Assembly (NCBI GenBank): GCA_020445045.1 | Contig: JAGRHI010000110.1 | Location: 1 to 12,412 of the forward strand | DNA length: 12,412 nucleotides | Direction of reading: 5' to 3' | Source of the DNA: Candidatus Competibacteraceae bacterium | GTDB lineage: Bacteria; Pseudomonadota; Gammaproteobacteria; Competibacterales; Competibacteraceae | Shown here: piece after piece, positions 6,062-12,412 of the stretch | Layout of the letters: every line of letters begins with the position of its first letter | Position numbering within the stretch: the first letter of the stretch is position 1 | Program-made: the position numbers and the translations under genes | The notes under the pieces: generated by a model | Told to the model about the DNA's origin: nothing | What the model saw: the letters and a program-made list of their open reading frames with translations, nothing else | Databases searched by the model: none

Positions 6062-9058
6062 TCACTGGACCACTCTGACCCGGGTCATCTGGTCGTTTTG
6101 CCATTCACCGACGATTTTGCGATCGCTCTCGTAAAGCGTTCCCTGACCGTTCTTGCGGCCGTTGCGCCACTCGCCTTCGTAGCGGTTGCCGTTGCTGTAG
6201 TAGTACGTGCCCTGCCCGTTGGGTTGGTCGTTGACGAAGTCGCCGACATACTTGTCGCCACTCACGTAATAATAAGCCCCCTGGCCATTCTTGCGGCCGT
6301 TGCGCCATTGGCCTTTGTAGCGGTTGCCGCTGCGGTAGTAATACGTGCCTTGGCCGTCGATCGAGCCGTTGCGCCATTCCCCGACATATTTTTCACCCCG
6401 GTCGGCGTAGACGTAGGTGCCTTGACCGTGCATCTTGGCGCCGCGGAACTGGCCGGTGTATTCGCTGCCATTCGGATAACGGTAAGCGCCTTGACCGCTC
6501 TCACAGTTACCGCTCAGGCAACCGGAGGAAGCCGGGGTTGCCGCCGCCGTCCGGGTGTCCTGGGTGCCGGGGCGCGGCGGTTCCGGTTCCGGTTCCGGTT
6601 TTGGCTCCGGCGGCTGAGTGGCGACGGCTACTTCTAGCTTCTTGGGCAGATTGGCCGACAGTCTGCTTTCATCGCCGGCGGCGAGTTCGACCCGGCCGTT
6701 CCAGTCGGTATGGCCTTCCTGTCGGACCCGTACCCGGTAGACGCCGGGCGGTAGATCCAGCGCCAGCGGCGTCGTGCCGACTTTGCGGTTGTTGATCCAG
6801 ACCTCGGCGTTATCCACATCGGCGCGCACGAACAGTTGGGCCGGCGCGGTTTGCGGCTTGGGAGGTTGCTGATGGGTATCGTCGAGCATGCCTTGCGGGG
6901 AGACCGTCATATGCAGGCTGACGTTGTCATCGGTTTCGGTTTTGGCCAATCGGGTATGGCTGTCCCCGGCAATGACCTGGGTTTTAGGTTCCGCCGCCGT
7001 CGAAGCGGGTTCGGAGGACCGCGGCACCGAAACCAGATTGATCGGCGGTGGCGAGACTGGTTCCGGCTGAGTTGGTTTGGGTTCCGGCTGTCGGGATGGC
7101 GGCGGGCTGACCGGTTCGGCGAGCGCTTGCGCGTGGGCCAGTTGTTCGCGCAAGCTGGGCAAGCGAGCATAGTTCGGGTTGAGCGACTCCAACCGCTCGA
7201 ATAAGCTTTTGGCTCGACCGAGGTCTTTGCTTTGGATGGCGGCGGCGACCAGATTGAGATAGCGATCGGCGATGCTGTCGAGTCCGGCCAGTGCCCTGGC
7301 GTTGCCGCGATCCAGCTTGAGCACTTCGGTATAGCAGTTGGCGGCGTTGCCGCCCCGGCCCACCGTCAGCCGATTGGCTCGCAGGTGCGCGTCGCATTCC
7401 CCGAGCAGGGCGGTGACCCGAGTGGCAGCGTTTTCGACCGGTGCCGGCGGTGCGGGCGGCGGCGTCTTGGCCGCGCGCAACTGGTCGCGGACTTCGGCGC
7501 GCAGCGCCAGCAGGCGTCGATGGTCGGGAACCTGCTGTAAACCCTGTTCGATTTGCAGCAGGCTGCTTTCGTAAGCTCGGTTGCGTTGGTCGTCCAGCGC
7601 TTGCGCCAGAAATTCCTCGGCCTTCCGCTGGCGCTGCTCGGCCTCGGCTTGCCGGCGGGCGGCTTCCTCCTGATTTTGGAGTTCGGTCTTGCGCGCCAGC
7701 ACTTCCTGCTTGAGCGCTAGCAGGCCGTTGTGCTCGGGCATGGCCCGCAAGCCTTGCTCGATGTGAGCCAGACTGATATCCAATGCGCCTTCCTGCCGGG
7801 CGCGTTGGGCTTGTTCGAAAAACTGTTCCGCTTGCAATTCCATCCGTTGTCGCTGTTCCTCCCTGGCGCGAACATCGGCCAGTTGCCGGTCGATTTCCTC
7901 ACGCAAAGCCAGCAGCTCGGGATGGTCGGGCGTCAGTTGCAAACCTTGCCGGACGCGGGCCATGGCGTCTTCCAGGGCGCCGGCCTGTCGTTGCCGGCGA
8001 GCCTCGGACAATAGTTGCTCAACCTGTTCGCGCCGCCGCGCGGTGTTGTCGACGGTGGGTGCCTCCGGCGGCGAAACCGGCCCGGCCAACGGCGGCGTGG
8101 TCGGCGCGGGTCGGTGCAGGTACAGGTAACCCCCCCCGGCGGCCACGCCGGCCAGCGCCACGGCGGCGGCCAGGGCGCCGGCTTTCCGGCCGAACCGGCG
8201 CTTGGCGCGCGTGGGGGAGCGGACGGTGGATTGGTTGAGGCTGGTGATGTTCAGCAGATCGTCGATATGACCCGTTTCCAGGGCGTCCAGCGCGGCGATG
8301 AACTCCTGACCGCTTTGAAAGCGCCGCTCGGGATCCTTGTCCAGCAGTTTGTTCAGCAGTGGTTGGTAGGTGCTCAAACGCGGCGGCAGTTCGGGGATCG
8401 GCGCCGTCACGTGCATCATGGCCAGCGCGAAGCTGTCTTCGGCGGCATAGGGCACGTTGCCGGTGAGCATCTCGTAAAACAGCACGCCGAAGCTGTACAG
8501 ATCGGCGCGGGCATCCACCCCCTGGCCGCGAATCTGCTCCGGGCTCATGTAGCGTGGCGTGCCGATCGACAGGCCGGTGCGGGTCATGACGGTGCTGCTG
8601 CCGAGCGTTTTGGCGATACCGAAGTCGGTCAGCACCGAAGTGCCGTTTTCGCGGAACATGATGTTTTGCGGTTTGATATCCCGGTGGATGATGCCGCGGC
8701 CATGGGCGTAGTGCAGGGCGCCGACAATGGCGCGGGCGATGATCAGGGTTTCCGACGGCGACAGCCCCTCGCGGATGCGTTGTTGCAGGGTACCGCCCCC
8801 GAGGTATTCCATGGACAGGTAATAGGTGTTCTCGTGCGAGGCGATGTCGTAGACGGTGACGATGTGCGGGTCGCTGAGTTGGGCGATGATGCGGCCTTCG
8901 CGCAGGAAACGCGCGGCGAATTCCTCATCCGTGGTCAGCACGGGCTTGATGACTTTCAACGCCACGTGACGATGCAGCGACTCCTGCGTGGCAAGGTAGA
9001 CGATCGCCATGCCGCCCTGGCCGAGTTCGCGCTCGATTTGATAGCCTGGAATATGCAT
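6062..9058 (-). CDS. Transmembrane Ser/Thr protein kinase with TPR-like, PEGA and MORN modules
   Basis: This 998-residue protein starts with a Hanks-type kinase domain (about 5-265). All key motifs are intact: glycine loop GQGGMAIV (13-20), Lys35 in VALKV, HRDIKPQN (125-132; catalytic D127), DFG (145-147) and a Thr-rich activation loop ending in GTPRYMSPE. A basic patch KRRFGRK and a hydrophobic Ala/Gly-rich helix (about 293-315) mark a single membrane crossing. The rest should lie in the periplasm: three related TPR-like/coiled-coil units of about 65-70 residues (about 343-531, ending LTPDHPELLALR, MPEHNGLLALK and VPDHRRLLALR), a further TPR region (545-645), Pro-rich linkers, a PEGA domain (741-805, LDLPPGVYRVRV) and five to six MORN repeats (about 852-990, GxYxGxWRNGxxxGQG). 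AGGA lies 6 bases before the ATG. The gene is monocistronic in this window. Substrates are unknown. The kinase call is firm; the envelope-sensing role is inference. Confidence 0.96.
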   Translation of the reverse strand: MHIPGYQIERELGQGGMAIVYLATQESLHRHVALKVIKPVLTTDEEFAARFLREGRIIAQLSDPHIVTVYDIASHENTYYLSMEYLGGGTLQQRIREGLSPSETLIIARAIVGALHYAHGRGIIHRDIKPQNIMFRENGTSVLTDFGIAKTLGSSTVMTRTGLSIGTPRYMSPEQIRGQGVDARADLYSFGVLFYEMLTGNVPYAAEDSFALAMMHVTAPIPELPPRLSTYQPLLNKLLDKDPERRFQSGQEFIAALDALETGHIDDLLNITSLNQSTVRSPTRAKRRFGRKAGALAAAVALAGVAAGGGYLYLHRPAPTTPPLAGPVSPPEAPTVDNTARRREQVEQLLSEARRQRQAGALEDAMARVRQGLQLTPDHPELLALREEIDRQLADVRAREEQRQRMELQAEQFFEQAQRARQEGALDISLAHIEQGLRAMPEHNGLLALKQEVLARKTELQNQEEAARRQAEAEQRQRKAEEFLAQALDDQRNRAYESSLLQIEQGLQQVPDHRRLLALRAEVRDQLRAAKTPPPAPPAPVENAATRVTALLGECDAHLRANRLTVGRGGNAANCYTEVLKLDRGNARALAGLDSIADRYLNLVAAAIQSKDLGRAKSLFERLESLNPNYARLPSLREQLAHAQALAEPVSPPPSRQPEPKPTQPEPVSPPPINLVSVPRSSEPASTAAEPKTQVIAGDSHTRLAKTETDDNVSLHMTVSPQGMLDDTHQQPPKPQTAPAQLFVRADVDNAEVWINNRKVGTTPLALDLPPGVYRVRVRQEGHTDWNGRVELAAGDESRLSANLPKKLEVAVATQPPEPKPEPEPEPPRPGTQDTRTAAATPASSGCLSGNCESGQGAYRYPNGSEYTGQFRGAKMHGQGTYVYADRGEKYVGEWRNGSIDGQGTYYYRSGNRYKGQWRNGRKNGQGAYYYVSGDKYVGDFVNDQPNGQGTYYYSNGNRYEGEWRNGRKNGQGTLYESDRKIVGEWQNDQMTRVRVVQ
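6095..6496 (-). repeat. MORN-coding tandem repeats, about 69-base period
   Basis: The 3' end of the kinase gene consists of near-tandem units of 22-24 codons encoding MORN motifs. Units 3 and 5 share GNRY-x-G-x-WRNGRKNGQG and are also close at DNA level: their copies of TAGCGGTTGCCG lie 138 bases (two periods) apart. This points to duplication in pairs. Unit copy number could vary between strains by slippage or recombination. Confidence 0.85.
6579..6608 (+). repeat. Hexanucleotide tandem repeat (GGTTCC-type) inside the kinase gene
   Basis: Five consecutive hexamers, three of them exact GGTTCC and then GGTTTT and GGCTCC, encode on the minus strand the alternating Pro-Glu/Pro-Lys linker between the PEGA and MORN parts. 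Gain or loss of units would keep the frame and change only linker length. Confidence 0.75.
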
Positions 9059-9212
9059 GTTTGGTCCTGTTTTATCGCCGGCGCCGCGGTCCGGCGGCGG
9101 GTTTCATCGGTGTTCCGGGCCGGCCGTCGCGGTCAGGGGAATTGGTGCGTCGTGGCGATGCGCGGGCGACGCGAACATGGTCACGGGCCGACGCGGTATG
9201 ATATGCCTTTCA

Positions 9213-9242
9213 ATTGTAGGTAATCGCCCGGTTCGCGGCCAA
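9213..9242 (-). promoter_or_regulatory. Candidate promoter of the kinase gene
   Basis: On the minus strand TTGGCC (9237-9242, 4 of 6) and TACAAT (9213-9218, 5 of 6) are spaced by 18 bases. A start near 9206 gives a GC-rich leader of about 148 bases before the kinase ATG. The 284-base gap between the kinase and aroC (9059-9342) holds no other gene that I can support, and I see no convincing rightward promoter for aroC in it beyond an isolated TATGAT at 9197-9202. Confidence 0.35.
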
Positions 9243-9342
9243 AAACTATTGGCGGTGCCTGTGTCGAAAGGTATCCAAGCAAATTCCGCGCCGCTAATCC
9301 AAAATGGGGGAGCGGCGTGGCGCACCCAAGGATTGTTTCCGC

Positions 9343-10461
9343 ATGTCTGGCAACACGTTTGGCAAGTTGTTCACTGTCACTACCTTCGGTGAAAGCCATG
9401 GTCCGGCGCTGGGCGCGATCGTGGATGGCTGTCCGCCCGGTTTGGCGCTGGCCGAGGCCGATGTGCAACGTGATCTTGACCGGCGTCGACCCGGTCGGAG
9501 CCGGCATACCACCCAGCGTCGCGAACCGGATCAGGTGCGTATCCTGTCCGGCGTGTTCGAGGGGCGGACCACCGGCACGCCGATCGGCCTGCTGATCGAG
9601 AATGTGGACCAGCGCTCGAAGGATTACGGCGAGATCATGGACCGCTTCCGGCCGGGTCACGCCGATTACACCTATCACCAGAAATATGGCATCCGGGATT
9701 ATCGTGGCGGCGGCCGTTCCTCGGCGCGGGAAACCGCGCTGCGGGTGGCGGCGGGCGCCGTTGCTCGCAAGTATCTGCGCGAGCGTTACGGGGTGGTCAT
9801 TCGCGGTTATCTGGCTCAGCTTGGCCCGATTCGCCCAGCCAGGCTGGTCTGGGAAGAAGTGGACCACAACCCGTTTTTCTGCCCGGACCCCGACCGGGTT
9901 CCCGAACTGGAGCGGTTCATGGATGCGTTGCGCAAGTCCGGCGACTCCATCGGCGCGCGGGTGACGGTGGTGGCCAGCGGCGTGCCGGCGGGTTGGGGCG
10001 AGCCGGTGTTCGACCGTCTGGACGCCGATATCGCTCACGCGCTGATGAGCATCAACGCGGTCAAGGGGGTGGAGATCGGCGCCGGTTTCGCCAGCGTGGA
10101 GCAGCGTGGCACCGAGCACCGCGATGAACTGACTCCCGAGGGTTTTCTCAGCAACCATGCCGGCGGCGTGTTGGGCGGGATTTCCAGCGGACAGGAGGTC
10201 GTCGCCAGCATCGCCTTGAAACCGACCTCCAGCCTCCGCCTGCCGGGACGGACCATCGATATTCGCGGCGAACCGGTGGAAGTGGTGACCCAGGGCCGTC
10301 ACGATCCCTGCGTCGGCATTCGCGCCACACCCATCGCCGAGGCGATGCTGGCGCTGGTGCTGATGGACCACGCCTTGCGCCACCGGGGCCAGAATCTGGA
10401 TGTGCGCACCGATACGCCGCCAATCGCTGGCGCCGCTCCGCATCGCGATTCCGCCGACTGA
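9343..10461 (+). CDS. aroC: Chorismate synthase
   Basis: This 372-residue cytoplasmic enzyme converts 5-enolpyruvylshikimate-3-phosphate to chorismate, the last step of the shikimate pathway, and needs reduced FMN. Family signatures are intact: FGESHG (15-20) with its conserved His, the Arg-rich RRRPGRSRHTTQRREPD stretch (47-63), RPGHADYTYHQKYGIRDYRG (103-122) followed by GGRSSARETA, and RHDPCVGIRATPIAEAM near the C-terminus. Length agrees with the bacterial family (about 350-390). An upstream in-frame ATG at 9304 would add 13 residues. I use 9343 because MSGNTFGKLF matches the usual N-terminus and AAGGA lies about 10 bases upstream. The MFS gene follows after 18 bases, probably in the same transcript. 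Confidence 0.98.
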   Translation: MSGNTFGKLFTVTTFGESHGPALGAIVDGCPPGLALAEADVQRDLDRRRPGRSRHTTQRREPDQVRILSGVFEGRTTGTPIGLLIENVDQRSKDYGEIMDRFRPGHADYTYHQKYGIRDYRGGGRSSARETALRVAAGAVARKYLRERYGVVIRGYLAQLGPIRPARLVWEEVDHNPFFCPDPDRVPELERFMDALRKSGDSIGARVTVVASGVPAGWGEPVFDRLDADIAHALMSINAVKGVEIGAGFASVEQRGTEHRDELTPEGFLSNHAGGVLGGISSGQEVVASIALKPTSSLRLPGRTIDIRGEPVEVVTQGRHDPCVGIRATPIAEAMLALVLMDHALRHRGQNLDVRTDTPPIAGAAPHRDSAD

Positions 10462-10479
10462 GCGGCCACGCTGGAATCC

Positions 10480-11622
10480 GTGCTCCCGTTACGTCTCTAC
10501 CTGCGCCTGTCCGGTTTCTATCTGTTTTATTTCGCCATCCTGGGTGTACTGCTGCCGTATTGGGGGCTGTACCTGTTGGCGCTGGGTTTCGACCCGGCCC
10601 GGATCGGCGAGCTGATGGCGATCCCGCAGGCCACCAAGATAGTGGCGCCCAACCTGTGGGGATGGCTAGCCGACCGCGGTGGCCGGCGAATGTGGGTGGT
10701 GCGCGTGGCCTGTCTGGCGGCATTGCTGACGTTTGCCGGGGTCTATCCAGTTGGCGATTCCTATATCGGGCTGGCGCTGGTGATGCTGCTGTTCAGTTTT
10801 TTCTGGAACGCGGCGTTGCCGCAGTTCGAGGCGGTCACCCTTGATCATCTGGGCGAGCAGACCCAGCGTTACAGCCAGATTCGGCTCTGGGGGTCGATGG
10901 GATTCATCGGCGCGGCGATCGGCGCGGGTTTGCTGGTGGAGGACTGGGGAATCGGCATGGTGCCGGCGTTGTTGTGGGGGGTGTTTGCCGCGCTGTGGCT
11001 GAACAGCCTGCTGGTGCCGGAACGGGCCGCGCCGCCGATGGTTCACGAATCGCCACCGCTGGGGAGCGTGTTGCGCCGGCCGGCGGTGATCGCTTTTTTC
11101 ACCGCCTGTTTTCTCAACCAAGCCGCCCACGGACCGTACTACGGGTTTTTTTCGTTGTATCTGGAGATGCTCGGCTATTCGCGTGAGTGGATCGGCTTGC
11201 TGTGGGGCTTGGGCGTGGCGGCGGAGGTCGGGCTGTTTTTGGTGATGCCCCGGTTGCTGCCGCGTTTCGGGCCACGCCGTTTGCTACTGACGGCACTCGC
11301 CCTGGCGGCGCTGCGCTGGATGCTGATCGGTCATTTTGCTCGCGAGTTGCCGCTGCTGCTGTTCGCGCAGACCTTGCACGCCTTCAGTTTCGGGGTGTTT
11401 CATGCGGTGGCCATGCATCTGATCCATCAATTCTTCCCCGGCTCGTTGCAGGGACGCGGTCAGGCATTGTACAGCAGTCTGACCTTTGGGGCCGGCAACG
11501 CATTGGGTAGCCTCGCCGCCGGTTATTTGTGGCAGGGAGTGGGGCCGGTGGCCATGTACGATTTGGCGACGGTGTTGGGCATGCTGAGCTGGTGGGTGGC
11601 GTGGCGGGGATTGCGACCGTGA
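10480..11622 (+). CDS. MFS transporter, HcaT-like (3-phenylpropionate transporter family)
   Basis: This 380-residue protein has about 12 hydrophobic helices in two six-helix halves, with a longer polar loop near the middle (LLVPERAAPPMVHESPP). The loop after helix 2 carries the MFS motif A variant GWLADRGGRRMW. The N-terminal LSGFYLFYFAILGVLLPYW and the pattern of charged loops resemble the MFS_1-like/HcaT group. Members of that group are annotated as aromatic acid or nucleoside-type permeases, but the substrate here is not known. The start is a GTG with a weak GGA 5 bases upstream, 18 bases after the aroC stop. Co-transcription with aroC is likely from spacing but does not by itself imply transport of shikimate-pathway compounds. 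It converges on the aldolase gene with a gap of only 5 bases and no visible terminator. Confidence 0.9.
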   Translation: MLPLRLYLRLSGFYLFYFAILGVLLPYWGLYLLALGFDPARIGELMAIPQATKIVAPNLWGWLADRGGRRMWVVRVACLAALLTFAGVYPVGDSYIGLALVMLLFSFFWNAALPQFEAVTLDHLGEQTQRYSQIRLWGSMGFIGAAIGAGLLVEDWGIGMVPALLWGVFAALWLNSLLVPERAAPPMVHESPPLGSVLRRPAVIAFFTACFLNQAAHGPYYGFFSLYLEMLGYSREWIGLLWGLGVAAEVGLFLVMPRLLPRFGPRRLLLTALALAALRWMLIGHFARELPLLLFAQTLHAFSFGVFHAVAMHLIHQFFPGSLQGRGQALYSSLTFGAGNALGSLAAGYLWQGVGPVAMYDLATVLGMLSWWVAWRGLRP

Positions 11623-11627
11623 GCGAT

Positions 11628-12185
11628 TCAGATCTTCCCCGCCTGCTGGGCGATGAAGGCGGTCTTGGCCGACAGTTCCAGCGAGCAGGTCCATTTATAG
11701 GCCAGGTTGAGGCTGTCGGCGCTGGCATAGACACCATGGCCGCGCACCACGGCAATGGGATATTCCGCCAGGATTTCGGCGACCAGTCGCGGGGCGTTGG
11801 CCACGTATTGATCGTAGGGAATGGTCAGTACCGGCACCCGATTGAAGTACAACTGCCCCTCGAAATCGGCTGGCAGGAATTCTTCGTTATCCATGGTCAT
11901 CGCCACGGAATAGGGGCCATGGCTGTGCAGCACGGCGCGCGTTTCGGAGTTGGACTGATAAACCGCCAGATGCAAACGGGCGTCCATTGAGGCGCCTTGG
12001 CCGATCACGCCGTCCAGGCGGCATTCGACCAGGTCGCCGCTGCTGAGGGTATCGGCGCAGCAGCCGGTGGGGGTGATCCAGAACGCCTCTCCGTTTCGCA
12101 CCGAGGCGTTGCCGCTGTGGGAGTCGTTGAGGCCGTACTGGCGCAGCCAGTGATAGTGTCGAACGAGATCGTCTTTGAGGTTCAT
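11628..12185 (-). CDS. Class II aldolase/adducin-family protein
   Basis: At 185 residues this is a minimal single-domain member of the family that includes fuculose-1-phosphate aldolase, ribulose-5-phosphate 4-epimerase and MtnB. The phosphate-binding SGNASVR (24-30) and ITPTG (37-41) are present, as are the three zinc-binding histidines H87 and H89 (LHSHG) and H150 (RGHGVY). The residue aligned with the catalytic Glu73 of fuculose aldolase is Asp68 (SMDARLH), a conservative but notable change. It could be an aldolase, epimerase or dehydratase acting on a sugar phosphate, but the substrate cannot be assigned. It lies 20 bases downstream of cpdA on the same strand. No Shine-Dalgarno site precedes the ATG. 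The start is nevertheless sensible, because MNLKDDLVRHYHWL lines up with the usual N-terminal helix of the family. Confidence 0.87.
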   Translation of the reverse strand: MNLKDDLVRHYHWLRQYGLNDSHSGNASVRNGEAFWITPTGCCADTLSSGDLVECRLDGVIGQGASMDARLHLAVYQSNSETRAVLHSHGPYSVAMTMDNEEFLPADFEGQLYFNRVPVLTIPYDQYVANAPRLVAEILAEYPIAVVRGHGVYASADSLNLAYKWTCSLELSAKTAFIAQQAGKI

Positions 12186-12193
12186 GGCGGCGG

Positions 12194-12199
12194 ATTATA
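12194..12199 (-). promoter_or_regulatory. Perfect TATAAT 8 bases before the aldolase-family ATG
   Basis: On the minus strand TATAAT is followed by CCGCCGCC and then the ATG. If it serves as a -10 box, transcription would begin at or within two bases of the start codon, giving a leaderless or nearly leaderless mRNA. No good -35 box is seen 16-18 bases upstream, so the promoter call is tentative. Confidence 0.35.
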
Positions 12200-12205
12200 C
12201 ATGAA

Positions 12206-12412
12206 TCATGTCGGGGCACGCCGGGCCGAGGCGGGTATCCGCGCCGGCTCGACCCGTTCCACCCCGGTTTCCAAGCGGCCGTCCGGGTGGAGCTCGAACC
12301 AGCGATAACCGGGCGGCAGTTCGTCGACTTGCGGTTCGGCGGTGCCGGGCTTGAACTGCACGCAGGTCGCGGGGGTGGCCAGCAGGTGAACATCGCCGCG
12401 CCGGGCGCTGAA
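12206..12412 (-). CDS. cpdA: 3',5'-cyclic-AMP phosphodiesterase, C-terminal end (cut by window edge)
   Basis: Only the last 68 residues are in the window, and the frame stays open to the right edge. GDVHLLATPATCVQFKPG, then PPGYRWFELHPDGRLETGVERV, is the characteristic C-terminus of CpdA, the metallophosphoesterase that hydrolyses cAMP to AMP in the cytoplasm. In E. coli CpdA the matching stretch is also built around a TPSTCVQFKP-type segment. The dinuclear metal-binding motifs lie outside the window, so activity cannot be judged. The gene reads into the aldolase-family gene after 20 bases. The protein ends PASARRAPT. It is a separate transcription unit from the cyclase nine kilobases away but may act on the same messenger. 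Confidence 0.88.
   Translation of the reverse strand, partial: FSARRGDVHLLATPATCVQFKPGTAEPQVDELPPGYRWFELHPDGRLETGVERVEPARIPASARRAPT

Noticed and set aside
6095..6496. Repeat block considered as a CRISPR array
   Set aside because: The repeats are in-frame MORN codons without constant spacers, inside a coding sequence.
6047..6637. Plus-strand Val/Ala-rich frame opposite the MORN region
   Set aside because: Its apparent hydrophobic repeats mirror the MORN codons on the other strand and are not independent membrane helices.
9197..9202. TATGAT as an aroC promoter
   Set aside because: There is no -35-like box at 16-18 bases and no extended -10 TG, so I do not call it.
8015..9223. Long plus-strand open frame (402 codons) opposite the kinase
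   Set aside because: It lies antisense to the kinase domain, whose motifs are all intact on the minus strand. The frame is low-complexity Gly/Ala/Arg with no recognisable domain.
9181..10443. Long minus-strand open frame (420 codons) opposite aroC
   Set aside because: It is the antisense shadow of aroC in GC-rich DNA, and the plus strand encodes an unmistakable chorismate synthase. The translation shows no family motif.

Overview
The window is about 12.4 kb of high-GC bacterial chromosome. It holds nine protein genes, two of them cut by the window edges, with little non-coding DNA. The chorismate synthase, the CpdA-type cAMP phosphodiesterase C-terminus and the mix of CHAT/TPR, CHASE2-cyclase and PEGA/MORN kinase genes suggest a gammaproteobacterium, possibly a Competibacter-like or sulfur-oxidiser-like lineage. 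That placement is inference from gene content only. I see no rRNA, tRNA, CRISPR array, transposase, integrase or phage gene.

Left region (1-3388): a secreted TPR protein is cut at the left edge, just where a CHAT (caspase-like) domain would be expected. It is transcribed leftward. Diverging from it, across a ~0.2 kb AT-rich intergenic region with candidate promoters and a short direct repeat, is a CHASE2-domain membrane nucleotide cyclase. The two residues that normally select the base in class III cyclases are non-canonical in it.

Middle-left region (3407-5404): a leftward two-gene operon encodes a membrane-anchored endonuclease/exonuclease/phosphatase-fold protein and a beta-lactamase-fold serine hydrolase with an unusual export signal. 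The second gene's ribosome binding site overlaps the first gene's stop codon. The leader upstream carries a hairpin and a repeat cluster. Next is a small, probably real, cysteine-containing orphan gene (5666-5938). A long, perfectly paired, bidirectional-looking terminator separates it from the next gene, which runs toward it.

Middle-right region (6062-9058): one very large leftward gene encodes a Ser/Thr kinase. It has a transmembrane segment, TPR-like/coiled-coil repeats, a PEGA domain and C-terminal MORN repeats. This multi-module architecture is the most distinctive object in the window.

Right region (9343-12412): a housekeeping pair, aroC and a closely spaced HcaT-like MFS transporter, runs rightward. 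Facing it is a leftward pair, a small class II aldolase-family protein and, upstream of it, the C-terminus of CpdA. The aldolase gene has a perfect TATAAT only 8 bases before its start codon and no visible Shine-Dalgarno site.

Functionally, the window combines second-messenger synthesis (cyclase), probable cAMP breakdown (CpdA), Ser/Thr phosphorylation and CHAT/TPR signalling. No gene arrangement proves that these act together. The novelty claims below are graded accordingly.
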